Notes: generated by a model not told the origin, from the sequence alone. Shown: positions 1 through 9,299, counted from the first letter of the stretch. The stretch is 64,000 nt of DNA from Eubacterium sp. (GCA_017433295.1 JAFRHL010000021.1:1-64000), one strand, 5' to 3'. Made by a program: numbers and translations.

Positions 1-191
1 ATACCGGCGACTTAGTCGGAGTTAGCAATTAGCTCAGTGAAGTGGGTCGGGGTTTGCGATGAACTCTCTGTCCGGTCATCTTTAAAGACAGATCCATTCA
101 TTCAACTGTACATGACATAATTTTTTGAATATATTGGATGTCTGAACAGTAACTTATGATAATCCGGTAAAAAAACCTTGTAAGTTAAGCA

Positions 192-220
192 TTGACAAAA
201 GCAGATATTCGTGGTATCAT
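192..220 (+). promoter_or_regulatory. Sigma-A promoter of tRNA-Thr
   Basis: A perfect -35 box TTGACA (192-197) is followed after exactly 17 bp by TATCAT (215-220). The tRNA begins 29 bp further on. The first 190 bases of the window carry no recognisable gene in any frame. Confidence 0.75.
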
Positions 221-248
221 ACCATTCGTTGAGATTCCATATCTTAAT

Positions 249-321
249 GCTGCTGTAGCTCAGTCGGTAGAGCGTCGCCTTGGTAAGGCGGAGGTCTCGA
301 GTTCAAGTCTCGTCAGCAGCT
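249..321 (+). tRNA. tRNA-Thr (anticodon GGT)
   Basis: A 73-nt cloverleaf can be folded by hand. The acceptor stem GCTGCTG pairs perfectly with CAGCAGC, with T as discriminator. The D-arm is GCTC/GAGC. The anticodon stem is TCGCC/GGCGG around the loop TTGGTAA, which puts GGT at positions 34-36. The T-loop is TTCAAGT with one mismatch at the base of the T-stem. CCA is not encoded. A run of seven T follows at once and probably ends transcription. Confidence 0.93.
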
Positions 322-358
322 TTTTTTATTGTCCTGAGAGCCTTTATATGGTTCGCTG

Positions 359-1360
359 TCACTGGTTTAATAATCCATATTGCTTCTGCAGTCTTTCAAT
401 CTCTTCCTTCATTTTCTTTACAACAAGATCCGGTCCCGTGATCTTCACTCCGTCTCCCAGAGAAAAGACCCATCCCAGGAACTGCCTGCTGAAGGCGACC
501 GTTACGGAAGTCCGGAAATGCTCTTTATCCACAGGGACGATAGTAATATCCTTGCCGAACCGGTCAATGAATACTCCCACCATATCATTTCTTACAACCA
601 GAGTTACCGTCATTTCTTTGCCCGCAAACATGCCGAAAAGACTTTTGGAATAATTGGGGAGATTAAAGTCCCGGAAAGACTGATTGCCTTTTCTGATTTT
701 CTCGGTGATCGACATATTCAGCATCTTATCCACCCGGTAGTGCCTGATCTGGCTGTTTTTCGAATCATATCCTATAAGGTAATAATTCTCGTCATCCCAC
801 ATAAGGCTGAAGGGACTGACCTCATACCAGTCACCATCTCTTCTAAGTTCCATCTCCTTCCTGATATTCCACCGGAAATACTTAAACTGGATCTGCCTGT
901 TATTATTGATGGCTTCATGGATCATATCCACGTTATAAAAAATGGTCTCGTTGACAGACTTTATCCTGCCTGAGATCACTACCTGCCTGTGGAGTTTTCT
1001 GGCCTGGTAGTTGCTGACCAGCTTTTCCAGCTTGTTGATCAGCTGGTCGGACTTCTTGTCAGTGATAAACTTTGCCGCCTGGACGGAATCCACCAGAAGT
1101 TTAAGCTCCGGAAGTTCAAAATCCCTGGAACCCAGATGATAATACCAGTTTCTCTGTTTCTTTTCACCGATGATCTCCAGACCGAACCGTTCCAATTCTT
1201 TAAAGTCGAGATAAAGGGTTTTCCTGTCTGCGTTCACCTCATAATACTTCAACCTTTCAATGATCTCGGCAAGGGTCAGTTCATGCTCGTCGTCCGTTTC
1301 CTCCATAAAGATCTTCACAAGATATAACATTTTCAGCTTCTGATTGGCTCCCTTTGACAT
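359..1360 (-). CDS. WYL-domain transcriptional regulator
   Basis: This 333-aa protein has an N-terminal helix-turn-helix region (about 1-75, with a segment beginning LTLAEIIERLK) and a C-terminal WYL region (about 145-230) containing YYLIGYD and HYRVDKM. WYL proteins are DNA-binding regulators that often sense a small ligand through the WYL fold. The start at 1360 is chosen because GGAGG lies 6 nt upstream; a longer reading to 1420 has no ribosome binding site. It is convergent with the tRNA and stands alone, so its target is unknown. Confidence 0.85.
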   Translation of the reverse strand: MSKGANQKLKMLYLVKIFMEETDDEHELTLAEIIERLKYYEVNADRKTLYLDFKELERFGLEIIGEKKQRNWYYHLGSRDFELPELKLLVDSVQAAKFITDKKSDQLINKLEKLVSNYQARKLHRQVVISGRIKSVNETIFYNVDMIHEAINNNRQIQFKYFRWNIRKEMELRRDGDWYEVSPFSLMWDDENYYLIGYDSKNSQIRHYRVDKMLNMSITEKIRKGNQSFRDFNLPNYSKSLFGMFAGKEMTVTLVVRNDMVGVFIDRFGKDITIVPVDKEHFRTSVTVAFSRQFLGWVFSLGDGVKITGPDLVVKKMKEEIERLQKQYGLLNQ

Positions 1361-1503
1361 AACAGACCTCCATAATATGTATCCGATGTTTATATTTCGG
1401 CGGGTTCCTGACAGGATCACCGGGACGATTTCGATTTATATCATTCGAATGAAGAATATCATAAACAACAGGACATGTAAACTTGCAGATGGACTTTGGA
1501 CAA

Positions 1504-1573
1504 GGTGAAAGGGAGAATTTTGGTACCTTTAATGGTGCGGAGTGGTGAAAGGGTAGAATTTAGGACATTTAAT
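1504..1573 (+). repeat. Imperfect 30-bp direct repeat (two units)
   Basis: Unit 1 (1504-1533) and unit 2 (1544-1573) both begin GGTGAAAGGG, continue with AGAATTT and end in TTTAAT, with a one-base indel between them. The 40-bp period puts them on nearly the same helix face. They lie between the WYL gene and the small ORF, so they could be operator sites or just a local duplication. Confidence 0.55.
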
Positions 1574-1645
1574 TTGAGATAATGACCCTGCGAGGACATG
1601 TTGATATAAATCACAGAGATATTATCAGGAAGCGAGGTGCCTATA

Positions 1646-1747
1646 ATGAAAGGATATTATGTCAGAGAAGGTTACATGGGTTATGTGAATGGAAATTACA
1701 TGCTTTTTGCGGACGAAAGTGATTACAGAGAGTATATGGAGGATTGA
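1646..1747 (+). CDS. Small 33-aa protein
   Basis: This ORF of 33 codons plus stop starts with ATG 6 nt after GAGGTG. The product is rich in Tyr, Gly and Met, begins MKGYYVREGYMGYVNG and ends in an acidic, Tyr-rich tail. From memory, similar tiny Tyr/Gly proteins occur in clostridia, but no function is known to me. Its stop lies 2 nt before the next ATG, and its last codons contain the GGAGG used by that gene, so the two are probably translationally coupled. Confidence 0.55.
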   Translation: MKGYYVREGYMGYVNGNYMLFADESDYREYMED

Positions 1748-1749
1748 CT

Positions 1750-2097
1750 ATGATTTTAGCTGTTGATTTTGATGGTACTTTAAGTTTTGGAGAATGGCCG
1801 GCCACAGGTCCCGCCAATGAGGAACTGATCAGCTTTCTCTTATGGAGACAGGAAGAGGGGGACCGGCTGATCTTATGGACCTGCCGGGCAGGGGAAGCTC
1901 TGGAGGCGGCGGTGGAATGGTGCCGCAGGCAGGGTCTGGTATTTGATGCGGTAAATGACAATCTGCCTGAGATCGTAGACCAGTACGGCGAAAACAGCCG
2001 GAAGATCACCAGTGATTATTATATTGATGACAGGGCTGTAAAACCTGATAAATCCGATAATTATAATATGCTTGCACAAAATGACCCGGTATGTTAA
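1750..2097 (+). CDS. Small HAD-superfamily-like hydrolase
   Basis: This 115-aa protein opens with VDFDGTL, the DxDGT nucleophile motif of haloacid dehalogenase-type phosphohydrolases. It has a candidate motif II Thr in LWTCR and a late DDRA acidic motif near residue 98. The length fits a minimal core without a cap domain. Such proteins hydrolyse small phosphate esters, but the substrate cannot be read here. ATG at 1750 is preferred over the upstream in-frame TTG at 1744 because GGAGG ends 7 nt before it. Confidence 0.75.
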   Translation: MILAVDFDGTLSFGEWPATGPANEELISFLLWRQEEGDRLILWTCRAGEALEAAVEWCRRQGLVFDAVNDNLPEIVDQYGENSRKITSDYYIDDRAVKPDKSDNYNMLAQNDPVC

Positions 2098-2181
2098 GAT
2101 TAGTGCGATTGTAGAAATATTGACAAATTAGATAATCCTAGAAATTTTACAAATGTTTTATCAGGAAAGCAGGAGGAAGAA

Positions 2182-4332
2182 ATGAAAAGAAAAATGATCA
2201 GAGCTGCGGCATATATATGTATCCTAACGATGATGGCAGGTTCAGCCCCTGCGTCTGTTGCCGGATTTGCAGCTGAAGAACAGGATACGATAATTACTGA
2301 TGATAACCAGAAGACAGCCGGAACTGATATAGACAGTGATCAGGAACAGAAAGATAATAACAGCGACCGGCCGAAGACCATCAAGGCTCAGGAAGATGAA
2401 ACAGATAAGAAGGATAATCAAACAGATCATCAGAACAAAGAAGCCGAAAAGCAGGATAATGATGCCGGAAACCAGGACAATATAACCGGGAATGTTTCGG
2501 ACGGCAATAAAAAGGAAGAAACAGATATTGCAAAAGATGCAGATGAAAATGCTGCTCCCGCGGATAAAAGCCAGGATGGAAAGGAAAAGAATGGCTCAAA
2601 GGGCAAGTTTTCAAAAAAGCAGCTGACAGGCATGGGTGATCCCTCTGACCAGTCTATTTCTTTTTCTCTTGATAAGACCAGCTGGACATATACCGGTAAT
2701 GAGATCAGACCGGCTGTAAAGGATGTGACCTTAAAGAAAGGGAATACAACGACATCTCTGAATGCAGGACAGTATTCTGTCTTATATGAAGATAATGTGA
2801 ACATAGGAAGCAATGCCGCGGTAATAGTCCACGGCAAAGGTGAATATGCCAATGTTTTTGCCACTGTGTATTTTACTATAACTTCGGCTGATATTTCTAC
2901 CGGCTGTACAGCCTCCCTGAATCAGACCAGCTTTGTTTATAACGGCAGTGCCTTTTATCCGGCGGCTTCTCTCCAGTATAATGGAAAGACCCTGGTGAAG
3001 GATACAGACTATACTGTATCGTATTATAACAATGTAAATGCCGGTATAGCAACAGTGACTGTTACCGGAAAAGGGAATTTTGTTGGTCAGGTTACCATGA
3101 ACTTTTCCATTGCCAGAGCATCTCAGAACTTTAATGCTGCGGTTGGCAGCAACAGACTGAAAAAGAAAAAAACTACCAGAGTCACTGTAAGCGGCAGTAA
3201 TGGAACCCTTTCCTACAGTTCATCAAAGCCGGCTGTGGCTTCTGTTAACAGAAATGGTCTTATAAAAGCTAAGCAGACAGGTACAACTTTGATTACGGTT
3301 ACGGCTGCAGGCACGCAGAATTACCTTCCCCAGTCCCAAACCCTTAAGATTACGGTAATTGGAATAGGGTTAACTTCAAAAAATACTAAAGTATATCTTT
3401 CTAAATCTTCTTATACTTATAACGGCAAGGCCAGGAAACCTTCTGTAAAGGTAAAATATAAAGGAAAAACACTGAAAAGAAACAGAGACTACAAATTGCG
3501 CTATGTGAATAATATTAATGCAGGAAAGGCAGCGGCAGTTGTCACTGGTATTAATAAGTATTCAGGCACCTTAAAGAAGTATTTCAAAATTAAAATGATC
3601 GCCAATGATTTAAAGGTTACCATCAGTGATACAACTTTAGATATTGGGGAAACAGCTGTAATTAAAGTAAAAAAGGCCTATGGAGATGTAACATTCAGCT
3701 CGGATAACAGCAAAGTGGCCACAGTCAGTGAAACGGGAATCGTAAAAGGAAGAAAGTATGGAACAGCCACAATTACCGTCACTGCTGGGGGAGACCAGAA
3801 TCATAAGAAAGCAGTTAAGAAGTTTCAAGTATCTGTGGGGGACCGTGATCTCTCCGATTCCGATTGCAGTGTCAGTCTCTCCAGCGATGAATATGTTTAT
3901 GACGGTTCCTTTAAAATGCCTGCTGTCACCGTTTATTATGATGGTACAAAGCTGAAATTAAAGAGAGATTACACTCTTACCTATTATGATAATAAAAATG
4001 CCGGTACCGCCAGGGTTGTTATAAGAGGAACCGGACAGTATACCGGAAGCCGGACGGAAGAGTTTACTATTTATAAGGCTGAGCAGAGCGATTTTACGGC
4101 ATCTATACCGAATAACCATATTCCTCTTGGCGGGAAGGCCAGACTTACTGCCAGCGGTTATAAAGGTTCTTTAAGCTATGATTCCTGGTCTCCCTCTTAT
4201 GCAAAATACATCGGCGGCGGCTGGTATAAGGGCATGACAAAAACACAGAATTATGTGACTATAACAGTAACCGCCAGTGGAAATGAGAATTATAAATCAA
4301 AGACTATCGAGAAGAGGGTAACAATTTATTGA
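2182..4332 (+). CDS. Secreted protein with alternating Ig-like repeats
   Basis: This 716-aa protein has an N-terminal signal peptide (Lys/Arg-rich start, hydrophobic stretch, Ala-rich cleavage region near residue 31). An acidic Asp/Lys/Asn/Gln-rich low-complexity stalk covers about 32-150. Seven beta-sandwich-like modules follow. Four are of one type (YNG...DY...Y.NN.NAG...G.G.Y.G...F.I) and three of a BIG2-like type (VA.V...G.I......G...ITV.A.G..NY). No LPxTG anchor or other catalytic domain is visible, so it is probably secreted or loosely cell-wall bound. The RBS AGGAGG lies 6 nt upstream. It may act in adhesion or wall contact, but that is inference. Confidence 0.8.
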   Translation: MKRKMIRAAAYICILTMMAGSAPASVAGFAAEEQDTIITDDNQKTAGTDIDSDQEQKDNNSDRPKTIKAQEDETDKKDNQTDHQNKEAEKQDNDAGNQDNITGNVSDGNKKEETDIAKDADENAAPADKSQDGKEKNGSKGKFSKKQLTGMGDPSDQSISFSLDKTSWTYTGNEIRPAVKDVTLKKGNTTTSLNAGQYSVLYEDNVNIGSNAAVIVHGKGEYANVFATVYFTITSADISTGCTASLNQTSFVYNGSAFYPAASLQYNGKTLVKDTDYTVSYYNNVNAGIATVTVTGKGNFVGQVTMNFSIARASQNFNAAVGSNRLKKKKTTRVTVSGSNGTLSYSSSKPAVASVNRNGLIKAKQTGTTLITVTAAGTQNYLPQSQTLKITVIGIGLTSKNTKVYLSKSSYTYNGKARKPSVKVKYKGKTLKRNRDYKLRYVNNINAGKAAAVVTGINKYSGTLKKYFKIKMIANDLKVTISDTTLDIGETAVIKVKKAYGDVTFSSDNSKVATVSETGIVKGRKYGTATITVTAGGDQNHKKAVKKFQVSVGDRDLSDSDCSVSLSSDEYVYDGSFKMPAVTVYYDGTKLKLKRDYTLTYYDNKNAGTARVVIRGTGQYTGSRTEEFTIYKAEQSDFTASIPNNHIPLGGKARLTASGYKGSLSYDSWSPSYAKYIGGGWYKGMTKTQNYVTITVTASGNENYKSKTIEKRVTIY

Positions 4333-4432
4333 TTTAAACACAGAGTTGTTCTAAACAGCACTGCATATGAAGTTTAGATTAAAGTCCGCAAGCGGATATC
4401 AACTCACTGGTCCCTCATTCATGAAGGGAGAA

Positions 4433-4463
4433 CAGCCGGCATGATAGAATTTCATGCCGGCTG
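4433..4463 (-). terminator. Hairpin between convergent genes
   Basis: A perfect 12-bp stem (4433-4444 with 4452-4463) around a 7-nt loop lies 4 nt after the larE stop and about 100 nt after the repeat-protein stop. Neither side has a strong T-run, so it is a weak or 3'-stabilising hairpin rather than a textbook terminator. Confidence 0.5.
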
Positions 4464-4466
4464 CTC

Positions 4467-5285
4467 TCATTTCTCCAGACCGATATCCATACTGCCGGAT
4501 CTGAAACCTTCAAGATCCAGGGTAATATAGTCAAAACCATATTGCCTGAATTCAGAGATGGTTTCATCCCTCAGGCTGATGAGTAAGGGTATGCTTTCGG
4601 TATCCACTTCAATTCTGGCGATTTTTCCATGGACCCGGAGCCTGACATTACGAAAGCCCTTTTCCCTCAGCCAGCTTTCGGCCTGCTCAATATTCCGGAT
4701 AAGAGCATAGTTCAGTTCGGTGCCATAGGGAAGACGGGTGGCCATACAGGGGGTGGAGGGACGGTCTGCGACGGATAGTTTATATTCTGCAGCCATCTGT
4801 CTGATCTCCGCCTTGCTGAAGCCAAACCTGCTTAAGGGACTCAGGATCCCCAGCTCAGAAAGTGCCCTGATCCCCGGGCGATATACATGAAGATCATCTG
4901 AATTGGTGCCTTCAAGAATGTATGAAACTCCCAGTTCACCGGCTTTGGCCAGAAGCTTCTTAAAAAGACATTTCTTGCAGAGATAGCATCGGTTTGGAGG
5001 ATTATAACGGATTCCGGCCTCCTCCAGCTCGTCAACCGTCACCACCATGTGCCTGGCGCCGGTTTCTTTCGCAACCTTCCTGGCGATTTCCAGATCCTTT
5101 ACCGGATGCAGCTTTGTATGGATAGTGACAGCATAAACTTTACGACCGGTGTCCTTAGCGGCATCACAGCAGAGTCTGAGTAAAAGACTGCTGTCAACGC
5201 CTCCGGAGAATGCCACCATACTATCTTTTTCGGCCAGCTCCTTAAGGTAAGAGAGCAGGGCTGTCTTTTTTTCTATATAATTCAT
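4467..5285 (-). CDS. larE: LarE-type ATP-dependent sulfur transferase
   Basis: This 272-aa PP-loop ATPase has SGGVDSS at 27-33. The family sacrifices a cysteine sulfur to make the nickel-pincer nucleotide cofactor of lactate racemase and relatives. PSTPCMATR (Cys near 180) matches the sacrificial-Cys region of Lactobacillus LarE, and a second cluster NRCYLCKKC (100-106) is present. AAGGAG precedes ATG 5285; the longer ORF to 5384 lacks an RBS. larB and larC are not in the window, so the assignment rests on sequence alone. A TTGCAA-17-TACTAT promoter may lie at 5336-5364 on the minus strand. Confidence 0.85.
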   Translation of the reverse strand: MNYIEKKTALLSYLKELAEKDSMVAFSGGVDSSLLLRLCCDAAKDTGRKVYAVTIHTKLHPVKDLEIARKVAKETGARHMVVTVDELEEAGIRYNPPNRCYLCKKCLFKKLLAKAGELGVSYILEGTNSDDLHVYRPGIRALSELGILSPLSRFGFSKAEIRQMAAEYKLSVADRPSTPCMATRLPYGTELNYALIRNIEQAESWLREKGFRNVRLRVHGKIARIEVDTESIPLLISLRDETISEFRQYGFDYITLDLEGFRSGSMDIGLEK

Positions 5286-5416
5286 AGTGTACTCCTTTTT
5301 TAGCAGACGAGGACATGACGGCGACAGATAGGATAATAGTAATCTATTGTTCCTTAAATTGCAAGTTTGCCGGGAATTAAGCACTATTTTTCATTCTCCA
5401 ATATTAAATGATTCAT

Positions 5417-5445
5417 TTTACAAATGGTGGACCTTGTATTATACT
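5417..5445 (+). promoter_or_regulatory. Probable sigma-A promoter for the HExxH gene
   Basis: TTTACA (5417-5422), a 17-bp spacer and TATACT (5440-5445) stand 65 bp before the ATG at 5511. Confidence 0.5.
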
Positions 5446-5510
5446 ATAATTAAAGAAGCTTCAGCATGATATTAGTTTTCCAACTATATTTTATATAAGT
5501 GAGGTATATT

Positions 5511-6479
5511 ATGAACCTTGCCCAGATCAACCAGTTATGGGAAGAATACAAGAAAAAGTACGACATCAAGAGTGACGCCCGTATCACTCGGGTCCTTTAT
5601 GATACCGGGGAGAATGTGGAGGGCTGTTTTAATCTTCTTGAGCTGATGGCCGGAGACTATGTCCTTCATCTCAATCCCAATATGCATCTTTACAGTGAGA
5701 ACTATTGTAAGTTTATCCTTTTTCATGAGTTTACACATTTCTATGATTATATTCACAGGCCCTACTCAGAGGATGAGAAGGAGAAGCTGATCATGTGGAT
5801 GAATGCCTATTCAGAGTTCCACGCCTGCCGTGTGACCCTGGCCAGATTCATCGAGATGATCAGGCTTACGACTGTGGATGTGGACAAGATCCAGATCCCG
5901 GGCCAGTATAAGGAGATTTCCATCAGGCAGCTGCTGATGGAAAGCATTTACCGGTGTCAGGTTTGCTTCTTCGATTTTTATATTTCCAATAATCTGGCAG
6001 ATTACGCCAACGGACTGCGCTCCTTGATGTATCTGATGGGATATGTTTCTCTCTTTGTCAATGACGAGGACATGATCGCTTTCATACTGAAGGGACTCCG
6101 CCTTGAATCGGAAAGCTTTATGCATCTCTATATGGCCATGAAGGAGACCCGTTTTGATGATGTTCTTACCTATTATAAAATAATCGTCAATGACGCCACC
6201 CTTGTATATATTAAGGAGGCCTTCAGGCGCTATTACAGCCGGGAGATCATTTCTGAGGAGGAGATCGAGGAGGTTACCCTGGAGAATTTCCGGGATTACA
6301 TCCGCATGGTCAATGAGCGTTTAAGAGAGATGGGATATGATGTGGAGGATCCGGAGGACCTGGAGGAATTAGAGAAAGAGGATTCCCGGGAAGCGGCCTA
6401 CCGGATCATGGACACCGTGAAAGAAGGAGGCTTCGGACTGGTCTCATGGTTTGATTATGAGCATCTGATTCTGAAATAA
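5511..6479 (+). CDS. Putative HExxH metallopeptidase-like protein
   Basis: This 322-aa protein has no signal peptide or membrane segment. Its clearest feature is HEFTH (near residue 76) in a hydrophobic helix, which fits the HExxH zinc-binding motif of metallopeptidases; EFHACR about 30 residues later could supply the third ligand. The rest is helical and very acidic at the end (EEEIEEV, EDPEDLEELEKED). I do not recognise a named family. ATG 5511 follows GTGAGG; an in-frame GTG at 5499 has no RBS. Confidence 0.65.
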   Translation: MNLAQINQLWEEYKKKYDIKSDARITRVLYDTGENVEGCFNLLELMAGDYVLHLNPNMHLYSENYCKFILFHEFTHFYDYIHRPYSEDEKEKLIMWMNAYSEFHACRVTLARFIEMIRLTTVDVDKIQIPGQYKEISIRQLLMESIYRCQVCFFDFYISNNLADYANGLRSLMYLMGYVSLFVNDEDMIAFILKGLRLESESFMHLYMAMKETRFDDVLTYYKIIVNDATLVYIKEAFRRYYSREIISEEEIEEVTLENFRDYIRMVNERLREMGYDVEDPEDLEELEKEDSREAAYRIMDTVKEGGFGLVSWFDYEHLILK

Positions 6480-6740
6480 ACTTCTGTTCCGGGAAAAACG
6501 GAGCGATTTCAAATTCTTTTTTGATATAAAAATGAATAATTTTTAATGGATTTCTTATAATAATAGGGAGTCCATTTTTTTTGTTAACATATTTAACAAA
6601 TTATTAATAATTTGATCCCGGCTTACATATACTCGTAAATAAGAGCGCCGCGCTCTTCTGAGATGAATTGATAATGGTTACTTCATAACAGTCACCAGAT
6701 TCCTGCGCTTGAGATTAAGATAAAAAGGAGAAATCGGGAT

Positions 6741-7391
6741 ATGAGGATGGATCAAATTAAAAAATTATTATATGGTATATATTTCTGCTTTATGCTGACA
6801 TCTTTATTTGGGAGGTCTGTTGAGACAAAGGCAGCCGGAATTTGTTTTCCTTATTTTGCCGATCCCCGGCCGGTGATCAGTACAGGGACTATTAAAAATA
6901 TCATAATACAAAAAATCACCAGGGGACACAGGCAGGAAGAGGAAGCTTCGGATTCTGTAAAAAATAAAGGTAAAAAGAAGGGAAAGATGAAGCGGAGAAA
7001 AAGATCTCTTTCAAAAACAGATAAGGAGCTGCTGTATAAAGTTGTTTCCATGGAGTGTGATACCGGCTATGAAGGCTCCCTGGCAGTGATAAGCTGTATG
7101 CTCAACCGCCAGGCCTCCGATAAGTATCCGGATGACCTGATGGAGGTCGTGAAGGAGGATTCCCAGTTCACGGCTTATTATGATAAGGAGAGCGGTACCT
7201 ATCCTTATATAGACAGGAAGCCCTCCGGGGAATGTATCGCTGCTGTCAATGATGCCCTGGAGAAGGGAAAAAGAAATATTCCGTCATATGTTTATTATTT
7301 CAGGTCGTCGGATTATGAATCCCTGAATGGCTATATTACCTACGGGCAGATTGGAGACAACACTTATTTTTACCAGTATGAGGACAAATAA
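6741..7391 (+). CDS. SleB-like cell-wall hydrolase
   Basis: This 216-aa protein has an N-terminal membrane segment or signal (about 8-30), a strongly basic linker (residues 60-95, many Lys/Arg) and a C-terminal domain (about 95-214) resembling the hydrolase_2/SleB family, with YKVVSMECDTGYEGSLAVIS and a CMLNR segment. SleB enzymes are spore-cortex lytic transglycosylases; family members also act on vegetative wall. No LysM or PG-binding domain is visible. AAGGAG is about 10 nt upstream. The 260-bp gap before it is AT-rich and holds no clear gene. Confidence 0.7.
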   Translation: MRMDQIKKLLYGIYFCFMLTSLFGRSVETKAAGICFPYFADPRPVISTGTIKNIIIQKITRGHRQEEEASDSVKNKGKKKGKMKRRKRSLSKTDKELLYKVVSMECDTGYEGSLAVISCMLNRQASDKYPDDLMEVVKEDSQFTAYYDKESGTYPYIDRKPSGECIAAVNDALEKGKRNIPSYVYYFRSSDYESLNGYITYGQIGDNTYFYQYEDK

Positions 7392-7446
7392 CAGACTGTA
7401 GAAACTAATAACGGTTACAGAGATCTTGGCGGGCAGAATATTTTTA

Positions 7447-7475
7447 TTGTCGGCGGCAGTCAATTGTGATATGAT
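7447..7475 (+). promoter_or_regulatory. Probable glnS promoter
   Basis: TTGTCG (7447-7452), a 17-bp spacer and TATGAT (7470-7475) are followed by an approximately 105-nt leader before the glnS ATG. Confidence 0.55.
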
Positions 7476-7494
7476 AAAACGCAGGTGACCGGGA

Positions 7495-7583
7495 AGTATC
7501 CTTCATCAGCCGGGAGATTCCGATGGGATACGGGCTCTCCGGGGGAATTCTAATTAAGGTATTTTCCGGTTAAAATTAGGAGG
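7495..7583 (+). promoter_or_regulatory. Structured glnS leader (candidate)
   Basis: In the leader, GTATCC can pair with GGATAC enclosing CATC/GATG. Alternatively CCGGGAGA can pair with TCTCCGG; the two folds exclude each other. A third stem, CTAATT with AATTAG, would touch the GGAGG of glnS. No T-box sequence (such as GGGTGGNACCGCG) is present. Function is inference. Confidence 0.3.
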
Positions 7584-7588
7584 ACTGT

Positions 7589-9256
7589 ATGGAAGAAAAG
7601 ACAAAAGTATCTAAGAATTTTATTGAGATGGCTATTGATAAGGACCTGGAGGAGGGTGTGTATGATCATGTCATGACCCGGTTTCCTCCGGAGCCCAACG
7701 GATATCTGCATATCGGACATGCCAAATCCATTCTTTTAAATTACGGACTTGCCACAGAGTATGAGGGCAAGTTCAATCTGCGTTTTGATGATACCAATCC
7801 CACGAAGGAGAGAAGCGAGTTTGTTGATTCCATCATGGAGGATGTACACTGGCTGGGAGCCGATTATGAGGACAGGCTCTTCTTTGCCTCAGACTATTTC
7901 CCGCAGATGTATGATGCGGCTGTGACCCTGATCAAAAAGGGAAAGGCCTATGTCTGCGACCTTACTGCCGATGAGATCAGGCAGTATCGAGGGACCCTTA
8001 AAGAGCCCGGCCGGGAAAGCCCCTGGCGCAATCGTTCCGTGGAGGAGAATCTGGAGCTTTTCGAAAAGATGAAAAACGGGGAATTTGCTGACGGTGAGAA
8101 AGTATTGCGGGCCAAGATCGATATGACTTCCGGCAATATTAATATGAGAGATCCTGTAATCTACCGGGTGGCCCGTATGAGCCATCACCGGACCGGTGAC
8201 CAGTGGTGCATTTATCCCATGTATGACTTCGCCCATCCCATCGAGGATGCCATCGAGGGTGTGACCCATTCCATATGTACCCTTGAGTTTGAGGATCACA
8301 GACCCCTGTATGACTGGGTAGTAAAGGAAGTGGGATATGAGCAGCCTCCAAGACAGATTGAGTTTGCCAAGATGTACCTTACCAATGTGATCACAGGTAA
8401 GAGATACATCAAGAAGCTGGTGGAGGACGGCATTGTGGACGGATGGGATGACCCCCGGCTGGTTTCCATAGCAGCCCTCAGAAGAAGAGGATTTACCCCC
8501 GAGTCCATCAGGACCTTTATCGAGCTGGCGGGAGTTTCCAAGGCCCAGAGCTCTGTGGATTATGCCATGCTGGAGTTCTGCATCCGGGACGACCTGAAGC
8601 TTAAGAAGCCCAGAGTGATGGCTGTCTTAGACCCCATTAAGGTGACCATCACCAATTATCCGGAAGACAGGATCGAATACCTGGATGTGGAGAATAATAA
8701 AGAAAACGATCAGCTGGGCTCAAGAAAGGTTGCCTTCGGCAGGGAGTTATACATAGAGAGGGATGACTTTATGATCGATCCCCCCAGGAAGTATTTCAGA
8801 CTGTATCCCGGTAATGAGGTCCGCCTGATGAATGCCTATTTTGTGACCTGTACGGATTATAAGACCGACGCCGACGGCAGGGTGACGGAGATCTTCTGTA
8901 CCTATGACCCGGAGACAAAGAGCGGCAGCGGCTTTACGGGAAGAAAGGTAAAGGGGACCATTCACTGGGTGAGCGCCTCCGAGTGCCTTGATGCGGAAGT
9001 CCGCCTATATGAGAATATCGTGGACGAGGAAAAGGGAGTATACAATGAGGACGGCAGCCTGAATTTAAATCCCAATTCCCTTACGGTTCTGCCCCACTGC
9101 AAGCTGGAGGCCGGTCTTGCGGGCAGTAAGGCATACGACAGCTTCCAGTTCGTGCGGCAGGGATATTTCTGCTGTGACGCAAAGGACAGCAGGGAGGACC
9201 ATCTGGTCTTCAACCGCATCGTATCCCTGAAGAGTTCTTATAAACCAAAAAAATAA
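7589..9256 (+). CDS. glnS: Glutaminyl-tRNA synthetase
   Basis: This 555-aa class I synthetase charges tRNA-Gln with glutamine. [15 protein letters not shown] (HIGH at 41-44) is the GlnRS/GluRS hallmark, and RFDDTNP and WDDPRL..I..LRRRG are specifically GlnRS-like. The KMSKS region is the clostridial variant TGKRYIKK near 270. The C-terminal beta-barrel anticodon domains are present, so the gene is full length. GGAGG lies 7 nt before ATG. Many Gram-positives lack GlnRS and use GatCAB instead, so its presence is informative about lineage. Confidence 0.95.
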   Translation: MEEKTKVSKNFIEMAIDKDLEEGVYDHVMTRFPPEPNGYLHIGHAKSILLNYGLATEYEGKFNLRFDDTNPTKERSEFVDSIMEDVHWLGADYEDRLFFASDYFPQMYDAAVTLIKKGKAYVCDLTADEIRQYRGTLKEPGRESPWRNRSVEENLELFEKMKNGEFADGEKVLRAKIDMTSGNINMRDPVIYRVARMSHHRTGDQWCIYPMYDFAHPIEDAIEGVTHSICTLEFEDHRPLYDWVVKEVGYEQPPRQIEFAKMYLTNVITGKRYIKKLVEDGIVDGWDDPRLVSIAALRRRGFTPESIRTFIELAGVSKAQSSVDYAMLEFCIRDDLKLKKPRVMAVLDPIKVTITNYPEDRIEYLDVENNKENDQLGSRKVAFGRELYIERDDFMIDPPRKYFRLYPGNEVRLMNAYFVTCTDYKTDADGRVTEIFCTYDPETKSGSGFTGRKVKGTIHWVSASECLDAEVRLYENIVDEEKGVYNEDGSLNLNPNSLTVLPHCKLEAGLAGSKAYDSFQFVRQGYFCCDAKDSREDHLVFNRIVSLKSSYKPKK

Positions 9257-9299
9257 ACAAAAGAAAATATATATAGAAAGAATGAGGTGTAACTGCAGT

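Noticed and set aside
380-973. Plus-strand ORF of 197 codons opposite the WYL gene
   Set aside because: It lies entirely opposite a gene with clear domains and RBS, and has no RBS or recognisable product of its own.
7476-7588. T-box or known glutamine riboswitch before glnS
   Set aside because: No T-box core and no recognised glutamine-riboswitch core; only competing hairpins remain as a weak candidate.
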